The notes beneath the pieces are model-generated. The model was not told where the DNA came from, made no database searches, and saw only the letters and a list, made by a program, of their open reading frames with translations. From Adineta steineri (lineage: Eukaryota > Rotifera > Eurotatoria > Adinetida > Adinetidae), in contig CAJNOI010000011.1 of assembly GCA_905250115.1 (NCBI GenBank), positions 1,132,843 through 1,196,842 on the forward strand: a stretch of 64,000 nucleotides of DNA. Reading direction: 5' to 3'. Positions 13,080 through 23,371 of the stretch are shown here, in pieces (the stretch's first letter is position 1; each line of letters opens with the position of its first letter). Position numbers and translations under genes: made by a program.

Positions 13080-14128
13080 ATACGATATTCAATCATGTAA
13101 TATGCAGTGACCAAAAGACAAATTTGTTTTCTTTTTCTGAAATTAATAATCTGTCAATCTCTTTTCTTTTTGTTTTGTTTAATAAGAATTCTTCTTAAAG
13201 TTTTTGTTTAATTGACTAATATTATGTATGTAAAAGAAAAACAAAATTCTTTAGATTTATTTTGATAATATTCTCTAATGATGAAAAAATTATACATCAA
13301 AAAGATTAACTTACGAGAATAGTTTAGATGAGTTCAATAGAATAATGTCATAGTTTGTTTGATTGCTTGTGTGTCCGCAGGGTCAAAAAAACATCGAAAA
13401 CCGATTTTCTGAAAAAGACATTTCTAGAAGTAATTCGATACGGGGACTTCGGATCTGACGTTAGTTTTTTAAAATTCTTAAAAAAAGCATTTTTTTTTTT
13501 AGACAAAGAACCATTTTTTTCCAAAAAAATTCTTTTCTATATAAAATTTGACGAAACGGCTTTTGAGGCCGGGGAACACGAATCTAATGTTATTGTTTGC
13601 AAGTTATATAAGCAAAAGGTCCCGTAGCACTGTAGAACACCATTTCTACGAGAAAGAGCTAAGCGAGTCGTTCGACGAGCGTTACTTATTTTTTTATAGA
13701 ATTCATTAACAAACGTAGTTGTCACTCATTTAGATTTCGAAATTATTAATTAGAAATTTTGAATTAAAACTTCTTACGGCAAAATACAGTATTGGTAGAG
13801 ATGAACATATTTGTTACAAAATAAATGTTCTATCTGATGCTCAATGAAAAAGATAGAATAAATATTCCATTGATGCTTTATTTATTTATTCAACTGATAC
13901 TATATATGTATATCTAAATAAAACGTATGTTGTAAATGATATATCAACAAAATTGACCTTGAAAAATCTACTGAGTTATTCAACTTTGAATTATTTATTT
14001 TTATAACATACAACAAAATATAACATATGTAAAACTGTAAATATAATTGACAAACAATAACAACAACTGTCTTATTTTTATATGGAAAAGTTATTTTATA
14101 AAGTATTTAAATGATTATTGATCATCAA
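13080..14128. other. intergenic between convergent genes
   Basis: Space between the 3' ends of the FGFRL1-like gene (plus) and an unknown membrane protein (minus). Apart from the repeat-like block at 13370-13690 (separate entry) it is AT-rich and empty. Confidence 0.4.
13370..13690. repeat. unusual repeat-like block with degenerate internal copies
   Basis: This block is richer in GC and in CG dinucleotides than its surroundings. It contains two related segments 129 bases apart: CGGGGACTTCGGATCTGACG at 13441 and CGGGGAACACGAATCTAATG at 13570, both followed by TTA and T-rich sequence. A 90-codon open frame at 13355-13627 is low-complexity Lys/Phe and looks incidental. I infer a dispersed or tandem non-coding repeat. 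No terminal inverted repeats or target duplications were found. Confidence 0.35.
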
Positions 14129-15247
14129 TCAATTGGCAGAAGCATGATAACCATTTTTCTTTGAAACATTCGATGATTTAGATTGTTCATTAGGACTGTT
14201 TTTGTTTTTTTTAAGTATTAATATTTGTTTTTTTTGTTTCTTAAATAAATTCCATTGATAAAATGTATATAAATTAACATGAATAATCATAGCTACAACG
14301 AATTTCGAGCTGGCATAAAGAAGATGATGAGTTAAATCAACACGTCGTCGTTCTTTTAGAATAAAACGAATAGGAAATATAAATACAAATACTGAAATAT
14401 AAATAGATAACATTAAACATATTATAATAGATACTATAATACGACGTTGATAAGTAAAAGGAGAAGACCAAAAACATGTTTGACGCACTTTTTTTTGATA
14501 CCAATGAGAGAAAACAATGGCTTTTACAACAACAAACACAATTGCTTGATGCCAAGCAAATATATTAGTAACAGTATCGATAATATTGAGTAATTTAAAT
14601 ACAAATTGTGTACATATAACATCATTATGTTCATAATTAATAGTTGTAGGGAGTTGATTGAAACAATAATCAGAAAGATTTCTTTCTATAGCTAAATTAG
14701 AAATACTTTTATTGATATTTTTAAGCCAGCAAACAACTTGATTTGGTCTAGTGTGATATGTTGTTAAATATGTTGCACATGTCTCTGGATAAACTTCACG
14801 TGTTAGAATTTTGTAAACAAACACAGTAAGAAGTAAATCAATTTGAAATGGAACAAGTAGTAAATAATTAGGATCGTATCTTTTTCGAGGCATTGAATTA
14901 GATGAACATGTACTATATACTTTGTCTATAGTAGTAGAGTCGTTTGATGTACCAACTGAAGATTCACGTGTCATGTAAATTTGTTCGTTATGTCCTTTTT
15001 TTCGTGCTTGAACATCTTGTGAGATACATATAATGATACGATCCAAAACACCTTTTGTAAAAAATTTAGCTAATCTACCAAGTAAATAATTGAGATAAGG
15101 ATTTGTTTTTGATAGATGAAGAAGATATGCACTAAAAATTGTAAGTATAATAAGGAATAAATTAGGCATTAAAAATAATGTTAAAACAGTAGTTAAATTT
15201 AACGGTATACCATCATCATTGAATGCACTCATTTTCCTCAATGTCAT
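14129..15247 (-). CDS. hypothetical multi-pass membrane protein, intronless
   Basis: I do not recognise this family. One open exon of 372 codons. About five hydrophobic segments are visible: residues 17-45, 129-150, 216-250 (possibly two helices), 270-296 and 309-332. A polar Ser/Thr/Lys loop lies at 50-125. A loop at 150-215 has four cysteines and several N-glycosylation-like sequons and is probably extracellular. The C-terminal tail is very basic (about 335-372). Loop layout and cysteines recall small channel or receptor-like proteins, but no motif allows an assignment. A second Met at codon 6 could be the true start (15232). A single exon is unusual among the intron-rich genes here, so it may be a lineage-specific gene, a retrocopy or an acquired one. 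Confidence 0.6.
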   Translation of the reverse strand: MTLRKMSAFNDDGIPLNLTTVLTLFLMPNLFLIILTIFSAYLLHLSKTNPYLNYLLGRLAKFFTKGVLDRIIICISQDVQARKKGHNEQIYMTRESSVGTSNDSTTIDKVYSTCSSNSMPRKRYDPNYLLLVPFQIDLLLTVFVYKILTREVYPETCATYLTTYHTRPNQVVCWLKNINKSISNLAIERNLSDYCFNQLPTTINYEHNDVICTQFVFKLLNIIDTVTNIFAWHQAIVFVVVKAIVFSHWYQKKVRQTCFWSSPFTYQRRIIVSIIICLMLSIYISVFVFIFPIRFILKERRRVDLTHHLLYASSKFVVAMIIHVNLYTFYQWNLFKKQKKQILILKKNKNSPNEQSKSSNVSKKNGYHASAN

Positions 15248-17238
15248 CGAAAAAAATGAATAAATGATTATAACTTGTAAAATGTAAGAATCGAATGCTG
15301 TTGAATTTATGTTATACGGGGAAATTATTGAATAATAGATGATATGTAATTGAATTTAAAAGTATCTAATCCAACTAAAACAGAAAATGAAAAACAAGGA
15401 TGCTGGATAATATCAAATAAGTAAGAGAGAAAGAGAAAACATGAAAAAGCTTTAGCAAAAAGAGTCTGTCTATATATTGTCAATGTCAGCTCAATATCAT
15501 TATAATTGTATGTCTATGAAGATTTGCGAAAACATAGAGACTATTTTATTGTAAAATTAATTTTTTGATAGTAGACATCTGTTTGTTTGCACTTAAGTTA
15601 CTATAGACAGAATGGTTTTCATCATTCAATTTACATGAACAAAAGATTGCAAAATAAATATTAAGGATTCTCGTCGCAATTTATCCTCTCTATAATATTT
15701 GCTATATGTTCGATGCTGAAATATGCAACAAAATTATACAAGATAATTAGAGTGAAATCAGAGATTTGTTGGTCAAATTTATGCGAGTAGGCATAAGAAG
15801 AAATTTTTTTATTCAATCCGTTCAATTTATAGAAGTGAAAGTTGTCACATACTAAATAAAATAATGTTAATACTTATCAGGCTTTTCTACAGTTATTAAA
15901 GGAAACATAAAGGTGGAAAGGATGTCGATGACGTACAATTGTGTTCTCATGTCTTTTCATTAATCTATCTGACTAACGAATTTGAATGAAAACGGAAAAT
16001 GATAATAAATGAGACAATTTTTATGTTACAGAGTAGTGTCAACAAAAACAGTATGTCAGTACTGTAAAATTAGTCTTAAAAGAAATACATTCTATTATTT
16101 TCAGCCAAAATATACTAATAGAATTTAAGCCCTTGAGGACGGAGTCACTGTTACGAAAACAAAGAAAATTTTCCAAACCCTGAATGAATTTATTTATTTA
16201 ACCTATTATAAAAAAATGTCTGGAAGTATTACAGAGTGTGATAATCTCGAAAACAATCGGAAATACAAAGTCCGACATAGTATCATAATAAAAGGTATGT
16301 GCAGATCAATTAGGAGTTGATTCAAAATTGGACGCATATATACGTCTTCCGTCCTCAAGGGATTAATGATTAAAACTGTATGTAGAAAACATGCATCGGA
16401 AATTTACATATAACTCATCTACAATCAAATGATAGAAAGTCTTTTTTAAGATATAAACAATTACTGTCTGACAAACAAGGTAACAACATTTTTTTCTTTT
16501 AAATAGTATTCTTAAGATAAACATTAAAACATTAATAAGTTGTATGCGTTTTGTTTGTTGATGAAAGATCTAATTTCTAGAGTGTTATGTATCATGACGA
16601 TGATACCATCAAAAGTCAAAAAAACATAACTGCGCCATCTAATTAAAGTATATAGAAATAGTTTACAAATCAGATAAAACCCGAAAAAGAAAGAATAGAA
16701 ATACTAAAGCAAAATTATAAGAATAAGAAAACGTTCAATGTAATTATTTGTAATATCATTGGTAGCACCGAGTAGAATTATCTCAATTATTAAATTCTCT
16801 CGGAATAGTGTCAAAACTGAAGTAATCCTTCCTCTAGCACATCAAACAAATGCGCAATATTGAGACTCTAGTTGTCTCGTCATATATTTGAGTAATATGA
16901 TATTTATATACTAAGAGTTCTGAGTTGAAGTATTATTAATAATTTTATTTTTATACTTTAAGAACGAAGAATTGCGTGTTACTGATACTTGACATTGTAT
17001 TACGTTGATTAGAATGAAATCTTGTGCCAATAAATAACCTTTTTTGAATTATTTTTATTTATTCATTTTCTTTTATAATATATTCTGTACGTGTTTAACT
17101 CTCTTACTATTAGATTGCAAAGATCTATTAATATCAAATTGAAATAGACAAATAATTTTATTTGCAAAGAAATCTTTTAAATATAAACTAATTGATTGAT
17201 TTTTTTGTAATAATAAGAATAAAAATTATATTTATAAT
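15248..17238. other. intergenic, about 2 kb, carrying one MITE
   Basis: AT-rich spacer between the hypothetical membrane protein (start side) and the 3' end of the SLC22 gene. It holds the piggyBac-type MITE at 16129-16362. Otherwise I see no open frame, RNA gene or repeat. Confidence 0.45.
16129..16362. mobile_element. piggyBac-type MITE with TTAA target duplication
   Basis: A 234-bp non-autonomous element. The left end reads CCCTTGAGGACGGA (16130-16143) and the right end is its exact reverse complement (16348-16361), a perfect 14-bp terminal inverted repeat after one outer base. It is flanked on both sides by TTAA (16125-16128 and 16363-16366). CCC-type ends with TTAA duplications are the hallmark of the piggyBac superfamily. 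The interior has no open frame. The clean ends suggest a fairly recent insertion; that is inference. Confidence 0.85.
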
Positions 17239-19966
17239 TTATAATGTTTCTATAGTTGTTGGATGTGAGACAGCATTATTAGAAAGTGAACTACGACGAC
17301 GTTCGTTTCTAGAACACCTGAAAAAAACGAATGCTATAAAAATCTAATATTTTATTCAATTATTACTTACAATGTTAAACCCATCTGTTCAACTTCATCA
17401 ACAGTTTGTGGTAATGGTTTATGTAATGTTTCAGGAAAGACTAACGCTAGTATACCTGCGATTAATGAAATAACTCCATATAATATAATTGGAAAATTAA
17501 TCCATACGCGTGCCTATAACATGAATTTATAGATAGTATATTACGACTAATAAAAAATATTTACTAAATAATCATTAGAAAATGTTCCAAGAATAGCTCC
17601 CAATCGTCCAATCATTGAACAATAGCCTAAAGCAGTTGTTCGAACATTTGTAGGAAATAATTCAGTTGTATATAAATAAATAATAGCAAATGAAGCTGAT
17701 GCTAAAAATTTCAATGAAATATTGATTATTAACATAACTGAACGTTGCACTAAAAACGTAAAAGAAATCACGAATAATATTTTGTTAAAAAAAAAATAAC
17801 TATTTTTCAACAAACTTGATTTATTTTCTGATAGAAAAGCTTGAACAGGTAGTGTAAGTAAAGCTATTAATCCAAAAAGAATAGCAAATAAACAATAAGG
17901 AAGTTTACGTCCTAATCGATTGAGTATTAAATGTATAACTATATAGGCAAACAGTTCAACTACACCACTCAAAGCAAATGATAAGTATGGATCAAGTTCC
18001 CAAGCTCCTAAAATAAAATTATATAATAAAAACAGTGTGAATACACTTATTGACCCAATTAGACTACTCAGTCACTGGGCGTTCAGAATATGGGTGTGGA
18101 TATACCTTAAATATATCGCAACCCATTTCAGTGACTGATCAGTCTAACTAAGTCATTAAATGACGAATGCTCGATAAGTGTATTTGTCTCAATAGAAAAA
18201 GATGTTTTCACCTGTATTTTGTGAAACACCATAGAAGACAAGATTTTGTGCAAGCCTATAGATGATAATAATATTCATTAATATATAAAATAAAAGCACT
18301 AAATACCATTGAAAGAAAAGATTAAGAGTAATAATTCGAATAACTTTCGTTCGAAATAAGCTTATTACACCAATTGATACAGTTTTATGCGTCATACTCT
18401 ACAGAAATATATAAATATACAAATTATTAATGAATTTAACTAACATTCTTTTGTGTTTCTTTCAATTGTTCATATGCATCAGAATCAAAATTTTGTTTGT
18501 TTACTATTGCAATATGACGTAAAATCGTTTCAGCTTCATCAAAACGACCTTTACTCACTAACCATCGTGGACTTTCGGGTAGAATACTTTAAAAGAAAAG
18601 CATATTATTATTTCATCGAATAAATTTCAACTATAGATAAACTTACAAATAAAAGAAACAAAATGGGATAGTAAATAATGTTATTACGAGTGTCAAAGTT
18701 CGCCATGTTCGAAATATATATGCCATAAGAACAAGAAAAAATTCACCAAACACAAAGAAATAATCCATAACAATACCAACCATTAGACGTTTATCTGGTT
18801 CAACTAAAATTTATTTAATATTTCTTCAATAATACATTTGAATTAAATTACAAGTAAATGATTTCTCAATACTCAAATTGTGACTTTGAAGATCATGTTT
18901 TTATTTAAATCGGAATTAGTTTGCGAAATAATTTTTTCTGATATTACTGAATATGATATTCGATTACGAATAAAATAGTCTGGCAAAGTTGAAAATCCTC
19001 TATCTTTTTTTTGACAAACAAAAAATGTATTGACTACCCATGTAACCGGACGTTGTATTGTCATGTAATTATTGCTATTATTTTGCTCCATTATAATGCA
19101 AAATAATGACAATAATCATATGATAATGCAACGATAGGCTACATGGGTACTGATGAATTCATTTAATAAAAATTTAACTTACCCATTTCTGAACCAAGTA
19201 CAAAACCTGATTCAGATATACCTCGTGTTGAACAAGCAAGAAGAATACGAGCTATAACGAATATAATATACGAAGGCCACACACCAAATCTAGCTTGAGG
19301 ACCATAAGTACATAAGAATCCAGCGAAAGTCATAAGGATAAAACTAGCACCCATAACTTTTCGACGACCATATCTATATAATAATTAAATTAAAAAAAAA
19401 TAGAAATCGAATTAATTTTACCTATCAGCCATTGTACCAAAAAAGAGAGCACCACACATAAAACCAGCAAAATAAATCATTTGTACAGTAGATCGAAGAC
19501 CTACTCGATCACAAACCATTGTCCACTAGAATAATATTTAGATTATTTATAAAATAAACAAATATTTCTGAGAAAAATAAACCTCTTCAACTAAAGTCTT
19601 CTTATATATACTTCGATCGAAAACATAATTATCGCATGTTTGAAGATTATTTATTGTTGAACGATTACTTGAGTATGATTTTCGATAACATCGTTGACAT
19701 TCTTTAAGTGATGCCAATTTTTGATGAAGTTTACATTCAGTTTCTGTTGGTTGATAGAATTTACTAAATAATTCATTTGATTTATTATTATATGTATCCG
19801 AAATTTGTGTTGGATGACGACATCGAAAATCAGGTGTAGCAGCTGTAAATGACCATGTATACACCATAATAGGAGGTACCATATAAGTAAAACATATAAA
19901 AATAAATTTTACTTTCTGATAATGTCCCCATCCATTAATTGACGAAAGAAATGTATCAAACTTCAT
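17239..19966 (-). CDS. SLC22 organic cation/anion transporter
   Basis: Twelve-helix plasma-membrane transporter of the major facilitator superfamily. Ten exons (19966-19583, 19525-19422, 19373-19183, 18803-18647, 18586-18445, 18398-18212, 18007-17816, 17749-17565, 17513-17371, 17317-17239) give 587 residues; the family is about 550. After helix 1 comes a large Cys-rich extracellular loop (about 40-125), then EWTMVCDR, the MFS signature MADRYGRRK (160-168), [36 protein letters not shown], and the C-terminal [13 protein letters not shown]. These are diagnostic for SLC22, but the exact substrate group cannot be read. The intron 17750-17815 is 66 bases and free of stops (see findings). Intron 18008-18211 contains an inverted-repeat insertion. 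Confidence 0.93.
18040..18185. mobile_element. MITE-like inverted repeat inside an SLC22 intron
   Basis: The left arm begins AATACACTTATTGA (18040) and includes ATTAGACTACTCAGTCACTG. The right arm, read in reverse complement from 18185, begins AATACACTTATCGA and includes GTTAGACTGATCAGTCACTG. The arms are imperfect. A TA next to CACTTAT on both sides would fit a Tc1/mariner-type TA duplication. The host intron is 204 bases, against about 55 for its neighbours, which fits an insertion. Confidence 0.55.
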
Positions 19967-20662
19967 CTATAACTATACATAAAAAACTCAATTAGAAATT
20001 TACAGTTAGTAAATCAAGCATAATTTGGTATGTTGCTTTCATATAATATTATCAGTAAATAAAGCATTATCATTGATAATACTCGCTAGTGATGTAGAAG
20101 ATAAACAAGAACAGAAGAGAATAAGAGTATAAAAAATTGTTAACATGAGATGCTTTACCCATTCCATAGTATACTTAACAAGGACATAACGATATGTACC
20201 CTTTATTACTATTATATAATTGCTGACATTCTTTGACAAATGTACTTGATAGAAGGTCAAAAATATACGGAGTTCTATCATAATACGGCAGCAGCTCCCA
20301 ATATCAATCTAATTTTTTTCATAATATCCCATTGTGCTTTTTACCGCTACACTGGATATATTAAACTGAAACCAAATATTTGGGTACAGAGTGCAAGTAA
20401 GAACGAAATTCAAAACATGGTATCAATTCAAGGTGAAGACCAATCTTTATGTATTCTGTCCTCTTTGAGTATAATTTATGTATTATTATACGACAGCAAA
20501 ATAAATTTCTTGGTTGATATTAATCCTTATAGGTTTTTGTTTTTCTTGTTATCGAAACTGATATCAGTTCTATATTTTTCATTAGATATTTAGTTTTATC
20601 AAATGAAATTTATTTGACAAAAATAACAATATTTATAATATTCATTTTCATATGAAAAGATT
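19967..20662. other. intergenic, SLC22 start to esterase end
   Basis: Holds the SLC22 upstream region. Open frames on both strands here (20039-20281, 20240-20593) lack any recognisable domain and overlap each other; I treat them as chance. Confidence 0.4.
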
Positions 20663-21565
20663 TTATTCTGTCAAATGTTTGTGTTTAAGAAAGAATTGAG
20701 TCCAAATAAATTCTTCCTTATCTTTATAATAAGAATGTCCTCTATTTTCCATTATATCGATACTTACTGAACAATGAGCTAATTCAAATAAATTCTTTGC
20801 TTTGAGACAACTTTCTTTATAAGCATCATTATCACCTGTTAAAATATATATTGGTAATGGAGTGATAATATCCCGAGGTTGTAACATTTTCTCTTCATTA
20901 TAACGACCACCGAAACCACCACAATGATTACAAAGAGCAGCAAATGTTGAACCACCATAATGTACAGCAACATTTGAACTAAATAAAGCACCATTTGAAT
21001 AACCCATAAAATAGATACGATTTAAATCCAATTGATCATTATATTTATTTTTCATATAGTTCAATAAAAAATCAAGATAATTAAAATCATCTTTAGGTTC
21101 TTCTATTTCCCAATATAAATCGCCAAAACCGAGTGAACCATATTGATCACGTACAGGCCCATCTTCATAGAAAGTACCTTGTCCTTGACCAAAAACAACT
21201 AAAAAATTATATTTAACAGATAATTGTATCCAATTAGTTTTAACAAGTGCACAATACCAAGCAGCTGAATTAAGACCATGATAAAATATAAGCAAAGGCA
21301 TAGATTTTAGTTTTACTTCATTTATAAATGGTTCATGAACAACAAAGAAACGTTGTTTATCTGTATCAACTTGAAATGTATGACCAAATTCACTCGAATA
21401 TTCTTTTTTTATCTGTTGACTTATATTATGTGTCCATTTAGCTTTATTAAGTTGTTCATCATTTTCATCATCTCTTAATAAACGATAGTTTTCATGATAG
21501 TTATTGTCGATCGATAGGGTTGTTTGTGTAAAATTTATCGGTGTAAAATAATCTAACCAATCCAT
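20663..21565 (-). CDS. alpha/beta-hydrolase, PHB-depolymerase/feruloyl-esterase-like
   Basis: Serine esterase of the group that includes polyhydroxybutyrate depolymerases and LpqC; the substrate is unknown. One exon of 300 codons. The fold is clear: oxyanion region YHGLN (95-99), an Asp-Tyr-rich helix (DDFNYLDFLLNYM), nucleophile elbow MGYSNGA with Ser190, acid in TGDNDA (D245 or D247) and the catalytic histidine in NRGHSYY (H277). No signal peptide is evident, so it may be cytosolic. It is intronless and belongs to a family best known from bacteria and fungi, and bdelloids are known for many acquired genes. Horizontal origin is therefore plausible but not shown. Base composition matches its neighbours. 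Confidence 0.82.
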   Translation of the reverse strand: MDWLDYFTPINFTQTTLSIDNNYHENYRLLRDDENDEQLNKAKWTHNISQQIKKEYSSEFGHTFQVDTDKQRFFVVHEPFINEVKLKSMPLLIFYHGLNSAAWYCALVKTNWIQLSVKYNFLVVFGQGQGTFYEDGPVRDQYGSLGFGDLYWEIEEPKDDFNYLDFLLNYMKNKYNDQLDLNRIYFMGYSNGALFSSNVAVHYGGSTFAALCNHCGGFGGRYNEEKMLQPRDIITPLPIYILTGDNDAYKESCLKAKNLFELAHCSVSIDIMENRGHSYYKDKEEFIWTQFFLKHKHLTE

Positions 21566-22157
21566 CTATGATTATTGTAACTTACTTTTTCGTATCCAAT
21601 AAAAAGAAAGAAATTGCATAATTTCATGCGTCATTCTTTTAGTAATTGTGAAAGAACAAATGACATAAAGGTGAATTGTTTACTATTACACATTAAATAA
21701 TATTTCAAAGATTATTATTTTGAAATATTTTTCGATTTACATTCATATTTTCTCATGGATATGTCCAAAGAAAATGTTGAGCATCTCTCTATAAGATATT
21801 TGTTCTCTTCTTATTATTATTTTATCTATGACTCTTATCTTCGGGTCCCTATATAATACATCATGCGATACTTTGCCTCTATCTTATTTTCTTTCATTCT
21901 CTCTGATAAATGTCTATCAGAAATCATCACAATAGTATAGATGTGAATGAGCAAATCGATCAAGATATATTCTAAAATATTATCGCAGTTATAAAAAACT
22001 GAAAATAAGTTTGTTAGCAAAGCACAGTGTATAAGCTTAAATTCTTTGAAAAATACTTTAAGCAAGAAAATATGATCACCTTATTTATACTAAATTACAG
22101 AACTAATTTATTTAAACTCGATTAAATATGATGCAATAAACTCAGTAAATCTACATT
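21566..22157. other. intergenic, esterase start to small secreted protein end
   Basis: AT-rich, about 590 bases. It holds the esterase upstream region. The 76-codon minus frame at 21835-22065 has no family signature and is not called. Confidence 0.35.
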
Positions 22158-22719
22158 CTATTTACAAATCATTAGAAGTAGAATACTTGTTATTAAAAGA
22201 TAAGGATAACTAACAATCGATTGTCCTTTATTATACCAATAATTACCACCAGTTGCATACCATCCTTGACTACCTGGTGAATAACGATTCGATTGTTGAT
22301 TATAATAATTATTTCCGTTTGGGTTTAGCCAGGCATTGTTATTATTATTATACATATAATTTTGTTGTTGTTGTGGTTGTTGTTGATAACTTGGTTTTAT
22401 AAGAGAATTATATGCATTAGAATTTGGATTATAACTTATTGGTACAATATTACTTTCTGGACTATTTTGAGTTGCTATTAATGAACCATAATTAGGATCA
22501 CTTCCTACACCTATTTCATGTACAATAAAAAACAAAAATAAATATAGCAACTATCAATTTATAGGAGTGATATTCACCATAATAAGAACTGCCTGGTATA
22601 GAACCACTTGGACGGCTTGGTGGCCAATTTATTTGACGACGAAAACGATAATATGGTAATGCATTGATTGTTCCAAAAAATACAGCAATAAAAACAAGTA
22701 AACATAAATTATGAATCAT
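22158..22719 (-). CDS. small secreted, Asn/Gln/Tyr-rich protein, possibly GPI-anchored
   Basis: Not a known family. Two exons (22719-22578, 22510-22158) encode 164 residues. A clear signal peptide (1-20) is followed by an Arg-rich turn (YYRFRRQ) that could be a processing site. A middle region rich in Asn, Gln, Tyr, Ser and Pro includes short Gln and Asn runs. The last 17 residues are hydrophobic (YLLITSILLLMIC), as in a GPI-anchor signal or a single membrane tail. The composition is like structural or prion-like surface proteins. The start is the first Met and gives a classic signal sequence. Confidence 0.65.
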
Positions 22720-23371
22720 TTTATATGTGTATATATATGTATATCGGTGAATCTATGACAGTAGACAACTTTATACGTTACTTCTTCTTTTCTATGCCGT
22801 ATAGGCACTACGCAAGAGAGAAAAAAAATATAAGAAATTTTCTTTTTCGTTCTTTCCTTTTTTTTTCCTACTGACAGTGAACCATTCTCGGTATATGTAT
22901 AGACGAACAATGTTCTAAATTTTTACTGGCTTAAAACATCGCATACAAACATCGACGAGGTGACAAAGAAAAAAGACTAACATTATTATGTCATCATCGT
23001 CTCGTTGCTATTCTTCCAAAGAATGAGTAACATATGTGCGATAAAGTATATTTCCCATAATGATCATTGAATCGAAGTGAAGTATTATGCATATTATAAA
23101 AAAAGTCTGATATGCAAATAAATAAGCATAATATTTTCAATAATACGCTTATTTTTGTTCACATAACGATGTCTAAACAAATAAAATACTTTTAATAATG
23201 ATTTTCTATTACTCTTAAATGATCAATTCGACAACTAGATTATATGGAATACTTCATTTAGTTGAATTATGTTTTTGTCGATTGCAAAAAAATCTTATTC
23301 ATTATGATTTCAATCAATAAAAAAGAAAATAAGCTAAAACAAGGAAGACAACAACAACATTTTTATTTATA
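22720..23371. other. intergenic, upstream of the secreted protein
   Basis: About 650 bases, with TA-rich and Lys-codon-rich low-complexity sequence. It holds the promoter side of the secreted protein gene and the 3' side of the chondroitin synthase gene. No gene seen. Confidence 0.35.
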
